From CAMAPP01 sp046153685 (lineage in GTDB: Bacteria; Pseudomonadota; Alphaproteobacteria; CADEGL01), in contig JBJXGH010000098.1 in assembly GCA_046153685.1 (NCBI GenBank), forward strand, positions 1 to 30,492: a stretch of DNA of 30,492 bases, written 5' to 3'. This document shows, piece after piece, positions 15,400 to 23,578 of the stretch. The notes under the pieces were generated by a model. The model was not told the origin of the DNA, did no database searches, and saw only the letters and a program-made list of their open reading frames with translations. The translations under genes were made by a program, and so were the position numbers. Positions within the stretch are counted from its first letter, which is position 1; every line of letters starts with the position of its first letter.

Positions 15400-15876
15400 C
15401 TAGAAGGGAATTTCGTCGTCGAGGTCACCGCCCTTTGGCGCGCCGCGCCCACCAGTCGAACGTCCGCCGCCCCCGCCGCCCATGTCGGGGTCGCCACCAC
15501 CACCACCACCACCTCCGCCTTCCCCACGGGCATCGAGCATGGTCAATTCGCCGCGGAACTGCTGCAAGACGATTTCGGTGGTATAGCGTTCCTGGCCGGA
15601 TTGGTCGGTCCATTTCCGGGTTTGCAATTGGCCTTCGAGATAGACCTTCGCGCCCTTGCGCAAATATTTCTCGGCGACATCCAGCAAGCGCTCATTGAAA
15701 ATCACCACCCGGTGCCACTCCGTTCGCTCCTTGCGCTCTCCCGAGGCCTTGTCGCGCCAAGTTTCGGAGGTGGCGACCGAAAGATTGGCCACCCGGTTGC
15801 CGTTCTGCATCGTCTTGATCTCGGGGTCGCGACCGAGATTGCCGATGAGCATGACTTTGTTAACGCTTCCGGCCAT
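15400..15876 (-). CDS. ssb: Single-stranded DNA-binding protein
   Basis: The ATG at 15876 has GGAG seven bases upstream. The 158-residue protein has an N-terminal OB fold (residues about 5-110: VNKVMLIGNLGRDPE, VANLSVATSETW, TEWHRVVIF, KGAKVYLEGQLQTRKW). A Gly-rich linker with a run of nine glycines follows, then the acidic tip DLDDEIPF that docks repair and replication proteins such as RecQ, RecO and PriA. It coats single-stranded DNA as a tetramer. It is divergent from uvrA, a frequent bacterial arrangement. I looked for a GTTC/GAAC-N7 alphaproteobacterial LexA box in the shared region and found none. Confidence 0.97.
   Translation of the reverse strand: MAGSVNKVMLIGNLGRDPEIKTMQNGNRVANLSVATSETWRDKASGERKERTEWHRVVIFNERLLDVAEKYLRKGAKVYLEGQLQTRKWTDQSGQERYTTEIVLQQFRGELTMLDARGEGGGGGGGGGDPDMGGGGGGRSTGGRGAPKGGDLDDEIPF
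15494..15513. repeat. CCA trinucleotide microsatellite inside ssb
   Basis: Six tandem CCA units plus CC, read as glycine GGT codons on the minus strand, encode most of the poly-Gly linker of SSB. Gain or loss of units would change linker length in frame and leave the OB fold and acidic tip intact. Confidence 0.85.
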
Positions 15877-16019
15877 GGGGCACTCCGTTGACGCGCGGGA
15901 TGGGCGTGGGAAAGGGAATCTCGGGGCGATTTATACGATCCGGCGGCCTCGCCCGCCATGGCTCCTTTGTCTTCCAGGCGCAGTTTGCCGCCGATTTTTT
16001 TCGCCGGGGATCACGGCTT

Positions 16020-16047
16020 TTGTCCCCAGGGTGTGGATAACCGATAT
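16020..16047 (+). promoter_or_regulatory. Candidate sigma-70 promoter of uvrA
   Basis: TTGTCC (16020-16025), a 16-bp spacer and CGATAT (16042-16047) precede the uvrA ATG by about 80 bp. The -10 element falls inside a perfect 10-bp palindrome, CCGATATCGG. The match is moderate. Confidence 0.35.
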
Positions 16048-16124
16048 CGGACCGCGCAGGGCTGTGGCCGTGCGGGGCCTGGCCCCCTATGATCGCGACT
16101 CAATCCAGGAGCGCCCGACCGACC

Positions 16125-18983
16125 ATGACGCCGAAAATCATCATTCGCGGCGCCCGCGAACACAATCTGAAGAACGTCGATGTCGAATTGCCGCGCGATG
16201 CCTTGGTGGTCATCACGGGGTTGTCGGGCTCGGGCAAGTCCTCGCTTGCCTTCGACACGGTATATGCCGAGGGCCAGAGGCGCTACGTCGAAAGCCTTTC
16301 GACCTATGCGCGTCAGTTTCCCGAACTCATGCCCAAGCCCGATGTGGATTCCATCGAGGGGCTGTCGCCCGCCATTTCGATCGAGCAAAAGACGACGTCC
16401 AAGAACCCCCGTTCGACCGTCGGCACGGTCACCGAGATATACGACTACCTGCGCCTGCTATATGCGCGTATCGGCGTGCCCTATTCGCCCGCGACCGGTC
16501 TGCCCATCGAAAAGCAGACCGTTTCGCAAATGGTCGATCGGATCCTGGCCATGGGCAAGGGCACGCGGCTTTACGTGCTTGCGCCCATCGTGCGCGGGCG
16601 CAAGGGCGAATACCGCAAGGAATTGCAAGACCTGCAAAAGCGCGGGTTTCAGCGCGTGAAAATCGACGGCAAATTGCACGAAATCGACCAGGCTCCGGCG
16701 CTCAACAAGAAACTCAAGCACGATATCGAGGTCGTCGTCGATCGCCTGGTGGTGAGCGATGATCTCGGCAACCGGGTCGCCGACTCGCTTGAAACCGCGC
16801 TCAAGCTCGCCGACGGCATCGTCTATGCCGACCATGCGGATTCGGGCGAGCGCACGGTGTTTTCTGCCCGTTTCGCCTGCCCCGTCTCCGGATTTACCAT
16901 CGAGGAAATCGAGCCCCGGTTGTTTTCGTTCAACAGCCCGCACGGCGCCTGCCCGGCCTGCGATGGCCTGGGCGCGGAGATGCATTTCGACGCCGAGCTC
17001 GTGGTGCCACAGGACGGGCTCTCGTTACGCGAGGGCGCGATTCTGCCTTGGGCCAATTCGTCATCGCAGTACTACGACCAGACGCTCGACTCGCTCGCTC
17101 GGCACTACAAGATTTCGACGGCCGTGCCCTGGAAACAGCTAGACCCCAAGATTCACCACGCCATCCTCCATGGCTCGGGCGGCGAACCGGTCACCATGCG
17201 ATACAATGACGGCCAGCGCGGTTACGAGACGCGCAAACCCTTCGAGGGCGTGATTCCGAATTTGGAACGGCGCTGGAAGGAAACCGACAGCGCATGGATT
17301 CGCGAAGACCTCTCACGATTCCAGCGAACACGGCCCTGCGCCGCGTGCGCGGGTCAAAGGCTCAAGCCCGAGGCGCTCTCTGTCAAAATCGACGGCCTCC
17401 ATATCAGCAAGTTGACCGAAATGTCGATCGCGCGCGCCCAAGCTTGGTTCGCCGCGCTTGAAACCAAGCTTAAGCCCAAGGACCGCGAAATCGCTCACCG
17501 CATCCTCAAGGAAATACGAGACCGGCTCAATTTTCTTGTCAATGTGGGGCTCGATTACCTGACTTTGTCGCGCGCCTCGGCGACGCTGTCGGGCGGGGAA
17601 AGTCAGCGCATCCGCCTGGCTTCCCAAATCGGCTCCGGCCTCACGGGCGTGCTCTATGTCCTCGACGAGCCCTCTATCGGCCTGCACCAGCGCGACAATC
17701 GCCGCCTGCTCGATACCCTCCGGCGGCTTCAGCAACTTGGCAATACCGTTCTCGTCGTCGAGCATGACGAGGAGGCGATTCGCTTTGCCGACTATCTCGT
17801 GGACATGGGGCCCGGCGCGGGTATTCACGGCGGCCAGGTTATCGCCGCAGGCACGCCGGCGGAGGTCATGCGCCATCCCGACAGCATCACCGCGCAATAT
17901 CTGACGGGATTACGCCAGATTCCGGTGCCCAAGCGCCGGCGTCCTGGCCACGCGGGACGAACGATCAAGATCGTCGGCGCGCGCGCCAATAATCTCCACG
18001 ACGTGACGGCGAAGATTCCGCTTGGCACCCTCACCTGCGTCACCGGAGTTTCGGGCTCGGGTAAGTCGACGCTGATATTGGACACGCTCTACAAGTCCGT
18101 GGCGCGCCGGCTTTTCGGCGCCCGCGAACAGGCGGGCGCGCACGACCGGATCGAAGGCGTGGAGCACCTCGATAAGATCGTCGATATCGATCAGTCGCCC
18201 ATCGGCCGCACGCCGCGTTCCAATCCCGCGACCTATACCGGCGCGTTTGGGCCGATTCGCGACTGGTTCGCGGAATTACCCGAGGCCAAGGCGCGCGGCT
18301 ACAAGCCGGGCCGGTTCTCGTTCAACGTCAAGGGCGGACGCTGCGAGGCTTGCGAGGGCGACGGTGTCATCAAGATCGAGATGCACTTCCTGCCGGATGT
18401 TTACGTCCAGTGCGATGTCTGCAAGGGCAAGCGCTACAACCGTGAAACCCTGGACGTCATGTTTCGGCACAAGTCGATCGCCGATGTGCTCGACATGACG
18501 GTCGAGGAAGGCGCCGAGTTTTTCCGCGCCGTGCCCGTGATCCGCTCGAAACTCGAAACCCTCGAGGCCGTCGGCCTCAATTATGTTCACCTCGGTCAAC
18601 CGGCCACGACCTTGTCGGGCGGCGAGGCGCAGCGCGTGAAGCTGGCCAAGGAGCTATCTCGCCGAGCCACCGGCAAAACGCTCTACATTCTCGACGAACC
18701 AACCACGGGCCTGCACTTCGAGGACGTGAAGAAACTGCTCGAAGTGCTGCATGCCCTGGTAGATCAGGGCAACACCGTGGTCGTCATCGAGCACAATCTC
18801 GAAGTCATCAAGACCGCCGACTGGCTGATCGATCTAGGCCCCGATGGCGGCGACAAGGGCGGGCGCGTCGTTGCCGCCGGCACGCCCGAGGACGTGGTGG
18901 CCGTGGAAGCCAGCTATACCGGCCAGTTCTTGGCCCCGCTTCTCGGCTTCAAACGCGGGCAGAAGGCGCGCAAACGCGCCTAG
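16125..18983 (+). CDS. uvrA: Excinuclease ABC subunit A
   Basis: From the ATG at 16125 the protein is 952 residues and begins MTPKIIIRGAREHNLKN, as UvrA does; the ATG 36 bp upstream adds a non-conserved extension. It is the damage-recognition ATPase of nucleotide excision repair and works as a dimer with UvrB. Two ABC modules are seen: Walker A GLSGSGKS (32-39) and GVSGSGKS (641-648), signatures LSGGESQRIRLA and LSGGEAQRVKLA, and Walker B VLDEPSIGLH and ILDEPTTGLH. The C-terminal zinc finger is intact (CEAC 740-743, CDVC 763-766). The first finger reads CPVS (252-255) and CPAC (276-279), one cysteine short. It ends 15 bp before a convergent gene, with a short GC hairpin between. Confidence 0.98.
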   Translation: MTPKIIIRGAREHNLKNVDVELPRDALVVITGLSGSGKSSLAFDTVYAEGQRRYVESLSTYARQFPELMPKPDVDSIEGLSPAISIEQKTTSKNPRSTVGTVTEIYDYLRLLYARIGVPYSPATGLPIEKQTVSQMVDRILAMGKGTRLYVLAPIVRGRKGEYRKELQDLQKRGFQRVKIDGKLHEIDQAPALNKKLKHDIEVVVDRLVVSDDLGNRVADSLETALKLADGIVYADHADSGERTVFSARFACPVSGFTIEEIEPRLFSFNSPHGACPACDGLGAEMHFDAELVVPQDGLSLREGAILPWANSSSQYYDQTLDSLARHYKISTAVPWKQLDPKIHHAILHGSGGEPVTMRYNDGQRGYETRKPFEGVIPNLERRWKETDSAWIREDLSRFQRTRPCAACAGQRLKPEALSVKIDGLHISKLTEMSIARAQAWFAALETKLKPKDREIAHRILKEIRDRLNFLVNVGLDYLTLSRASATLSGGESQRIRLASQIGSGLTGVLYVLDEPSIGLHQRDNRRLLDTLRRLQQLGNTVLVVEHDEEAIRFADYLVDMGPGAGIHGGQVIAAGTPAEVMRHPDSITAQYLTGLRQIPVPKRRRPGHAGRTIKIVGARANNLHDVTAKIPLGTLTCVTGVSGSGKSTLILDTLYKSVARRLFGAREQAGAHDRIEGVEHLDKIVDIDQSPIGRTPRSNPATYTGAFGPIRDWFAELPEAKARGYKPGRFSFNVKGGRCEACEGDGVIKIEMHFLPDVYVQCDVCKGKRYNRETLDVMFRHKSIADVLDMTVEEGAEFFRAVPVIRSKLETLEAVGLNYVHLGQPATTLSGGEAQRVKLAKELSRRATGKTLYILDEPTTGLHFEDVKKLLEVLHALVDQGNTVVVIEHNLEVIKTADWLIDLGPDGGDKGGRVVAAGTPEDVVAVEASYTGQFLAPLLGFKRGQKARKRA

Positions 18984-18999
18984 CGGCCGCCCCGCGGCC
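18984..18999. terminator. Weak GC hairpin between convergent uvrA and hypothetical gene
   Basis: GGCCGC (18985-18990), loop CCC, GCGGCC (18994-18999) forms a 6-bp stem right after the uvrA stop, followed by TAAGTGATTTT. A second stem, GGCGCG-CAAA-CGCGCC, precedes it inside the last uvrA codons. Stems are short and the T run is distant, so termination is uncertain. Confidence 0.3.
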
Positions 19000-19841
19000 T
19001 AAGTGATTTTGGCGGCGCGTCGCCAATAGGTTGTGTTCACGCCCGCTATGATGCGGTCGTGGTAGACTTGCACGCAGGTCCGCACCGTTCTGTAGGCCGC
19101 GCGCATTTCGCGCATGTCGCAGGTCACGATGATCGATCGGATATCGTCCGACGCGCGCCTTTCCGCGCCGACCGGGCCCGCGGCGTAGGACGCCAATACC
19201 CTTTCGGACGCCGCGAGTTCGTCCTCGCGCCGAGGTCTTTTGGCCTTGGGCAGGGCATTGACCAGCGCATTCAGCACGCGCGATGTCGCAAGACCCCCGG
19301 CGACGTCGCGTTCGAACCCATGGGCAATTTGAACGTGGCGGCCGAGCACCGCGCGAATCTCGCCCACCGTGATGGGCTGGGGATCATCTTGAAGCGGTTC
19401 CGGAGTGAGGATCGCTGTCTTTGCGATCGCAATGCCGGCTGCTTTCGCGCCCATCGCATCCAATACCGCCTTCGGAATCTCGATTGCCATGGCGAACTGA
19501 CCGCGCATGCTGATAAAGCGCGCCCGCGCGCCGGCCATGTCGATGCGGCGCGTCAGGCCATCGGCCATGGTTGCGATCAGAACTGGCTCGCCCGTCTCCT
19601 TCGTACTCTTGCTCGCGGGCAGAAGCTCGTACACCGTGCCGGCATTGGGCACCGGGCGATGTTCCTGAAGGCAAATGGCGGTGAATTCGGCCCGGCAGAT
19701 TTCCCCCTCGCATTCCAGGGGCCTGGGGCCATCGGTCGCCATGAGGGCGAGAATCTGCGGCGCCGCAACGGCGAAGCCTGGATGGAAGACGAAACTCACC
19801 GCCAAAGCGGCCATCGCGCGTATCGTGGATACCCTCGACAT
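18999..19841 (-). CDS. Secreted hypothetical protein
   Basis: The ATG at 19841 begins a classical signal peptide (MSRVSTIR, hydrophobic core MAALAVSFVFHPGFAVAA), and a GGGCGGG stretch lies upstream. Longer starts at 19874 or 19913 would bury the signal sequence. The mature protein, about 255 residues, is probably periplasmic. It has a cysteine cluster near the N-terminus (ECEGEIC...ICLQE) and two further cysteines near the C-terminus (VTCDM, RTCVQVY), which could form disulfides. The middle section alternates hydrophobic and charged residues in a beta-rich pattern. I do not recognise a named domain and assign no function. It diverges from the small membrane protein gene at 19987 across about 145 bp. 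Confidence 0.75.
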   Translation of the reverse strand: MSRVSTIRAMAALAVSFVFHPGFAVAAPQILALMATDGPRPLECEGEICRAEFTAICLQEHRPVPNAGTVYELLPASKSTKETGEPVLIATMADGLTRRIDMAGARARFISMRGQFAMAIEIPKAVLDAMGAKAAGIAIAKTAILTPEPLQDDPQPITVGEIRAVLGRHVQIAHGFERDVAGGLATSRVLNALVNALPKAKRPRREDELAASERVLASYAAGPVGAERRASDDIRSIIVTCDMREMRAAYRTVRTCVQVYHDRIIAGVNTTYWRRAAKIT

Positions 19842-19986
19842 GACACCCGCCCTATCTCCGCGCCGAATATCCATATCCACTTCAAGCGTCGCACCCGATA
19901 TGCGTCCGGTCAAGAAACCCGCACGGTTGCCTAGTCATCCGGCAGAGGCTATCTCAATGCCTCGCTCACTCACCCGAGGAACATGG

Positions 19987-20508
19987 ATGTCCGAACCCGG
20001 CGCGTCCGATCCCGACATGCCCGATTCCGGCCGATCCGGCAGGCCCGGATTGGCGCGACGCTTTCTCGCTTATTACCGCGAGCGCGAAATGTGGCTTGCG
20101 CGCACGATTTGGCGCGATATCGCGAGCGAGGATGACGCGCGGTACTACCTCTACTACGCGCGGCGCGCCGCGTTTTTCGCCATTGTGCTGCGCGTGGTTT
20201 ACGTCATCCACCCGCCCGGTTTCGAGGACGCCGATATTTTTACCTTTGATGCGCTGATCGAGCCGCTCAACCTCGCCTTCCTCGCGGCCTACATCTATCT
20301 GTTTCTCGACGGCCACAGAATGTGGCGTGTCACGCTCGGCTTCATGGCGTTCTTCGCTCTGGACATCCTGTACGTCCTGCCCGCGACCACCGGCGGTTTG
20401 TCCCTGCTGCAGGTCGTAATCGGAGTCTATGTGCTGCGCTGCTTCCTCATCGGCGTCCGGGCGGGACGATGGCTCGCGCGCGCGGGCATAGCGCCCAGGC
20501 GCGCATGA
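19987..20508 (+). CDS. Small integral membrane protein of unknown function
   Basis: The ATG at 19987 is preceded by GAGGA with seven-base spacing. It starts a 173-residue protein; the longer open frame upstream overlaps the divergent gene and is not protein-like. The N-terminal 50 residues are polar and charged, with aromatic residues (FLAYYREREMWLARTIWRDIA). About four hydrophobic segments follow, at roughly 61-74, 94-107, 115-131 and 138-156, and an Arg-rich tail. The positive tail and charged head suggest both ends face the cytoplasm. No known motif was recognised. It ends 13 bp before trmFO on the same strand, so the two may be cotranscribed, although the functions need not be linked. Confidence 0.75.
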   Translation: MSEPGASDPDMPDSGRSGRPGLARRFLAYYREREMWLARTIWRDIASEDDARYYLYYARRAAFFAIVLRVVYVIHPPGFEDADIFTFDALIEPLNLAFLAAYIYLFLDGHRMWRVTLGFMAFFALDILYVLPATTGGLSLLQVVIGVYVLRCFLIGVRAGRWLARAGIAPRRA

Positions 20509-20521
20509 CAGCGCTTTGCCC

Positions 20522-21871
20522 ATGATACGGGCCATTCACGTTATCGGCGGCGGCCTTGCGGGCTGCGAGGCCGCGTGGCATGTCGCGCGCGCGGGCATCC
20601 CAGTCGTACTGCACGAAATGCGCCCCGGCCGCGCCACCTCGGCGCACGCCGGCGGGACCTTGGCGGAATTGGTCTGTTCGAACTCGTTCCGTTCGGACGA
20701 TGCCGAATACAACGCCGTCGGCTTGCTGCATGAAGAGATGCGGCGCTGCGGCTCGCTGATTCTCTCGGCCGCCGACCGGCACAAACTGCCCGCAGGCGGC
20801 GCGCTTGCGGTCGATCGCACCGGTTTTGCGGATGCGGTCGAGGCGGCGATCGCCAGCGAAAAGTTGATCGAGGTTCGCCGCGAGGAAGTCACGGACTTGC
20901 TGCCCGAAGATTGCGACAGCGCCATAGTGGCGACCGGCCCCCTCACCGCGCCCGCCCTTGCCGAAGCCATTCAGGCGCGCACCGGCGCCCAGGCACTAGC
21001 GTTTTTCGACGCCATCGCGCCCATCGTCCACCGCGAATCCATCGACTTGGACGTTGCCTGGTTCCAGTCGCGCTACGACAAGGAAGGCCCGGGCGGCGGT
21101 GTCGCCGATTATATCAACTGTCCGCTCGACCGCCCCGGCTATGGCGCCTTCATCGATGCATTGCTCACGGGCGAAACGACGCCTTTCAAGGATTGGGAAA
21201 GGGACACTCCCTATTTCGAGGGCTGCTTGCCGATCGAGGTTATGGCGGCGCGCGGGCCCGATACTCTGCGCTGGGGACCAATGAAGCCCGTGGGTCTGCG
21301 CGACCCGCGCACGGCGAGCCGGCCCTTCGCCGTGGTTCAGCTTCGCCAGGACAACGCGCTCGGCAGCTTATTCAACATCGTGGGCTTCCAGACCAAGCTG
21401 AAACACGCCGAGCAGGTACGCATCTTTCGCACGATTCCCGGGCTTGGCCGGGCGGAATTCGCGCGCCTTGGCGGTATCCATCGCAATACGTTCATCGACA
21501 GCCCCCGGCTGCTCGATGGCAGGTTGCGCCTAAAGCTCGATCCGCGTCTGCGTTTCGCCGGCCAGATCACCGGGGTCGAGGGTTATGTCGAAAGCGCCGC
21601 CATCGGCCTGCTCGCGGGCCAGTTCGCGGCGGCTGAACGCCTGGGTCGGAACATGCAATCCCCGCCCGTGACGTGCGCGCTGGGCGCGCTGCTGGCGCAC
21701 ATCACGGGCGGGCATGTCCCGGGAGTGGCGTTCCAGCCCATGAACGTGAATTTTGGCCTGTTCCCGGCCATTGCCACCGAATTGCGCGGCCGTGAACGCA
21801 AACGCGCCGTGACGCAGCGCGCGCTCGCCGATCTCGAAACCTGGCTGGGCGCGCGCCAAGCAGCGGAGTAA
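20522..21871 (+). CDS. trmFO: Methylenetetrahydrofolate-tRNA-(uracil-5-)-methyltransferase
   Basis: The 449-residue flavoprotein uses methylenetetrahydrofolate and FADH2 to methylate U54 in the T loop of tRNAs. The N-terminal FAD motif HVIGGGLAGCEAAW is of the GxGxxG type. LVCSNSFRSDD carries a conserved N-terminal cysteine of the family, ADYINCPLDRPGY is the second conserved cysteine region, and WGPMKPVGL, LGSLFNIVGFQTKL and ITGVEGYVESAAIGLLAG are signature blocks shared with GidA-type proteins. The shorter length and lack of the GidA C-terminal domain distinguish it from MnmG. The ATG at 20522 is used rather than the TTG at 20516. Its stop TAA directly abuts the TTA complement of the convergent gene's stop, leaving no spacer. 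Confidence 0.96.
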   Translation: MIRAIHVIGGGLAGCEAAWHVARAGIPVVLHEMRPGRATSAHAGGTLAELVCSNSFRSDDAEYNAVGLLHEEMRRCGSLILSAADRHKLPAGGALAVDRTGFADAVEAAIASEKLIEVRREEVTDLLPEDCDSAIVATGPLTAPALAEAIQARTGAQALAFFDAIAPIVHRESIDLDVAWFQSRYDKEGPGGGVADYINCPLDRPGYGAFIDALLTGETTPFKDWERDTPYFEGCLPIEVMAARGPDTLRWGPMKPVGLRDPRTASRPFAVVQLRQDNALGSLFNIVGFQTKLKHAEQVRIFRTIPGLGRAEFARLGGIHRNTFIDSPRLLDGRLRLKLDPRLRFAGQITGVEGYVESAAIGLLAGQFAAAERLGRNMQSPPVTCALGALLAHITGGHVPGVAFQPMNVNFGLFPAIATELRGRERKRAVTQRALADLETWLGARQAAE

Positions 21872-22714
21872 TTATAGCCGCCGGACGATACGCGCCCAGG
21901 TAAGACGCAGTTGGCGCCCGGTGCCGGCCGGGCCCGCTTTCAAGGCAAAGGGATTCCAGTCCTTGCGCCGCAGCCGCGCGAGATCGCTCGCGACAAGCGC
22001 GGCCGGCAGTAGCGCAGGCCACGCCTCTATGGGTAGGCCGCGCACGGTCCGGCGCGCCTCGGTCAAATGACGAAATGCCAATTCCCCAACCTCGCGCACA
22101 ACTTGTGCGAGTGCGGTTGAGGGTCGGAGCTCGAAAATAGAATGAGTATCGAGCCCGGCGACACGCAACCGGTCGAACGGCAGCATCAGGCGCTTGCGGC
22201 GCGCATGAAATGGCACCGCGCGCAAAAGCCCTACCAGGGCATAGGCGATGCCGGCTTCCTGGGCCGCGCGGCGCGCGTCTGGGGTGGCGACACCCAAACA
22301 TTCGAGCGCAAGTTCCATCAACGTGCCCGAACTCGCCCCGGCATAGGCCTCGAGCGTCGCCATGTCCGCCGGCGGCTCGGGGGATAAATCCGCCGCGCGG
22401 GCGTCGATCATGCGTTCGAAACCGGCGCGCTTCAGTCCATGCTTGCCAATCGCCCGGCCTAGCGCCTCGACCACGGGATGGGCGAGGTTCCTGCCGCCAT
22501 ACAGCCCATCGAGCGCGTCGCGCCACCATTGCAGTCGGATCTCGCCGAGCAGCGGCTCGGTCACGACCTCCCGCGCTCGCGCGATCTCGGCATTGAAGGC
22601 GTAGAGCGCGAAAAGGGCCTCACGCACACCGTCGGGCGCGAACAGGGCCGACAAGTAACGGTCCCGGTCCTCGCGGCGCACCTCGCGGGCGCAATGGGAT
22701 AGCGTGGGCGCCAA
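21872..22714 (-). CDS. Squalene/phytoene synthase-family protein, NDUFAF6-like, probably non-catalytic
   Basis: The start is a TTG at 22714 with GGAGG five bases upstream. The 280-residue protein belongs to the squalene/phytoene synthase family: CAREVRREDRDRYLSALFAP at the N-terminus, REALFALYAFNAEIARARE, and EPLLGEIRLQWWRDALDGLYGG. Active prenyl synthases carry two Asp-rich motifs. Here the first reads NAEIARARE and the second (AYALVGLLRAVPFHARRKRLMLP) lacks the D-x-x-x-D, leaving no obvious magnesium-diphosphate site. This pattern matches the NDUFAF6 group, the mitochondrial complex I assembly factor with bacterial homologues in alphaproteobacteria. A role in respiratory complex assembly is inferred from that homology. 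It lies near the NDUFAF3-like gene at 23579 but is separated from it by an opposite-strand membrane protein. Confidence 0.85.
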   Translation of the reverse strand: MAPTLSHCAREVRREDRDRYLSALFAPDGVREALFALYAFNAEIARAREVVTEPLLGEIRLQWWRDALDGLYGGRNLAHPVVEALGRAIGKHGLKRAGFERMIDARAADLSPEPPADMATLEAYAGASSGTLMELALECLGVATPDARRAAQEAGIAYALVGLLRAVPFHARRKRLMLPFDRLRVAGLDTHSIFELRPSTALAQVVREVGELAFRHLTEARRTVRGLPIEAWPALLPAALVASDLARLRRKDWNPFALKAGPAGTGRQLRLTWARIVRRL

Positions 22715-22901
22715 ACCGGCCTCCGTCCATTCGCCGCAGCCATTTACCGCCGCTAGACGCGCGCCCGGATCGGGGCGCGCGGCGGCACGAGACTGCGGGT
22801 CAGTTGCACTCCAAACTTGGACTTGCCGCTCGATTGTGCGAGATTGGTAGCATTGTCATGGCGTTGATACCCTTGGAATCATCCAGGGACGGGGAGAAAA
22901 A

Positions 22902-23516
22902 ATGGCGAACATTCTTCAAAGCTTGGGGCGGACGGTCTTGGCGGGCTTCGTGCTGCTCGTCCTGATCGTCATCCTGGTCGGTGCGGTTTCCGGCCAGTCC
23001 TCGCTCGCTGCGTTCGATCAGGCGTGGTGGGCGTTCTTCTTCCGCTGGCTGCATGTTCTCAGCGGCGTGATGTGGATCGGCCTGCTCTGGTATTTTAATT
23101 TCGTGCAGATTCCGAGCATGCCCAAAATTCCGGACGAGCAGAAGCCGGCAATTGGCAAAGTGATAGCGCCAACGGCGCTGTTTTGGTTTCGTCACGCCGC
23201 TTTGGTGACGATGGCAACGGGCCTCATTCTCGCCTACTTGAACGGCTATATCGGCGATGCGCTGACACTCGGATATGCCACCGGCTTCGGCGGCCGCGAA
23301 ACGGCCATCGGCATCGGCATGTGGCTCGGCCTGATCATGGCCTTCAATGTCTGGTTCGTGATTTGGCCGAATCAGCAAAAGGCCCTGGGTCTCGTCGAGG
23401 CTAGCGCCGACGCGAAGAAGAAGGCGGCAAGGACGGCGATGCTGTTCTCGCGCACCAATACGATGCTTTCGATCCCGATGCTCTACGCCATGGTTTCGGC
23501 GCAGAACCTTTACTGA
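22902..23516 (+). CDS. PuuD-type (urate oxidase N-terminal family) integral membrane protein
   Basis: The ATG at 22902 has GGGGAG five bases upstream. The 204-residue protein has about four or five membrane helices with the family blocks RWLHVLSGVMWIGLLWYFNFVQIP, FWFRHAALVTMATGLILAYLNGY and GIGMWLGLIMAFNVWFVIWPNQQKALG. These are the hallmarks of the N-terminal membrane domain of PuuD-type proteins. Full-length PuuD urate hydroxylases carry a C-terminal cytochrome c domain; it is absent here. Conserved histidines at 51 and 98 lie in or near helices and could bind heme, which is an inference. The gene stands alone on the plus strand and is closed by a strong terminator. No purine genes are nearby, so urate oxidation is not supported. 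Confidence 0.88.
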   Translation: MANILQSLGRTVLAGFVLLVLIVILVGAVSGQSSLAAFDQAWWAFFFRWLHVLSGVMWIGLLWYFNFVQIPSMPKIPDEQKPAIGKVIAPTALFWFRHAALVTMATGLILAYLNGYIGDALTLGYATGFGGRETAIGIGMWLGLIMAFNVWFVIWPNQQKALGLVEASADAKKKAARTAMLFSRTNTMLSIPMLYAMVSAQNLY

Positions 23517-23537
23517 TCGATTCGTTCCACACGCGCG

Positions 23538-23569
23538 AACGGGGCCCTCACGGGCCCCGTTCTTTTTTT
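23538..23569 (+). terminator. Strong rho-independent terminator
   Basis: AACGGGGCCC (23538-23547), loop TCAC, GGGCCCCGTT (23552-23561) makes a perfect 10-bp stem followed by CTTTTTTT, ending at 23569. It lies 22 bp past the stop of the membrane protein gene. On the opposite strand the stem is not followed by a T run, so it works in one direction. Confidence 0.93.
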
Positions 23570-23578
23570 GCCGAACCG

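Noticed and set aside
15877..16124. LexA (SOS) operator between ssb and uvrA
   Set aside because: No GTTC-N7-GTTC or GAAC-N7-GAAC, and no convincing CTG-N10-CAG type site, was found by eye.
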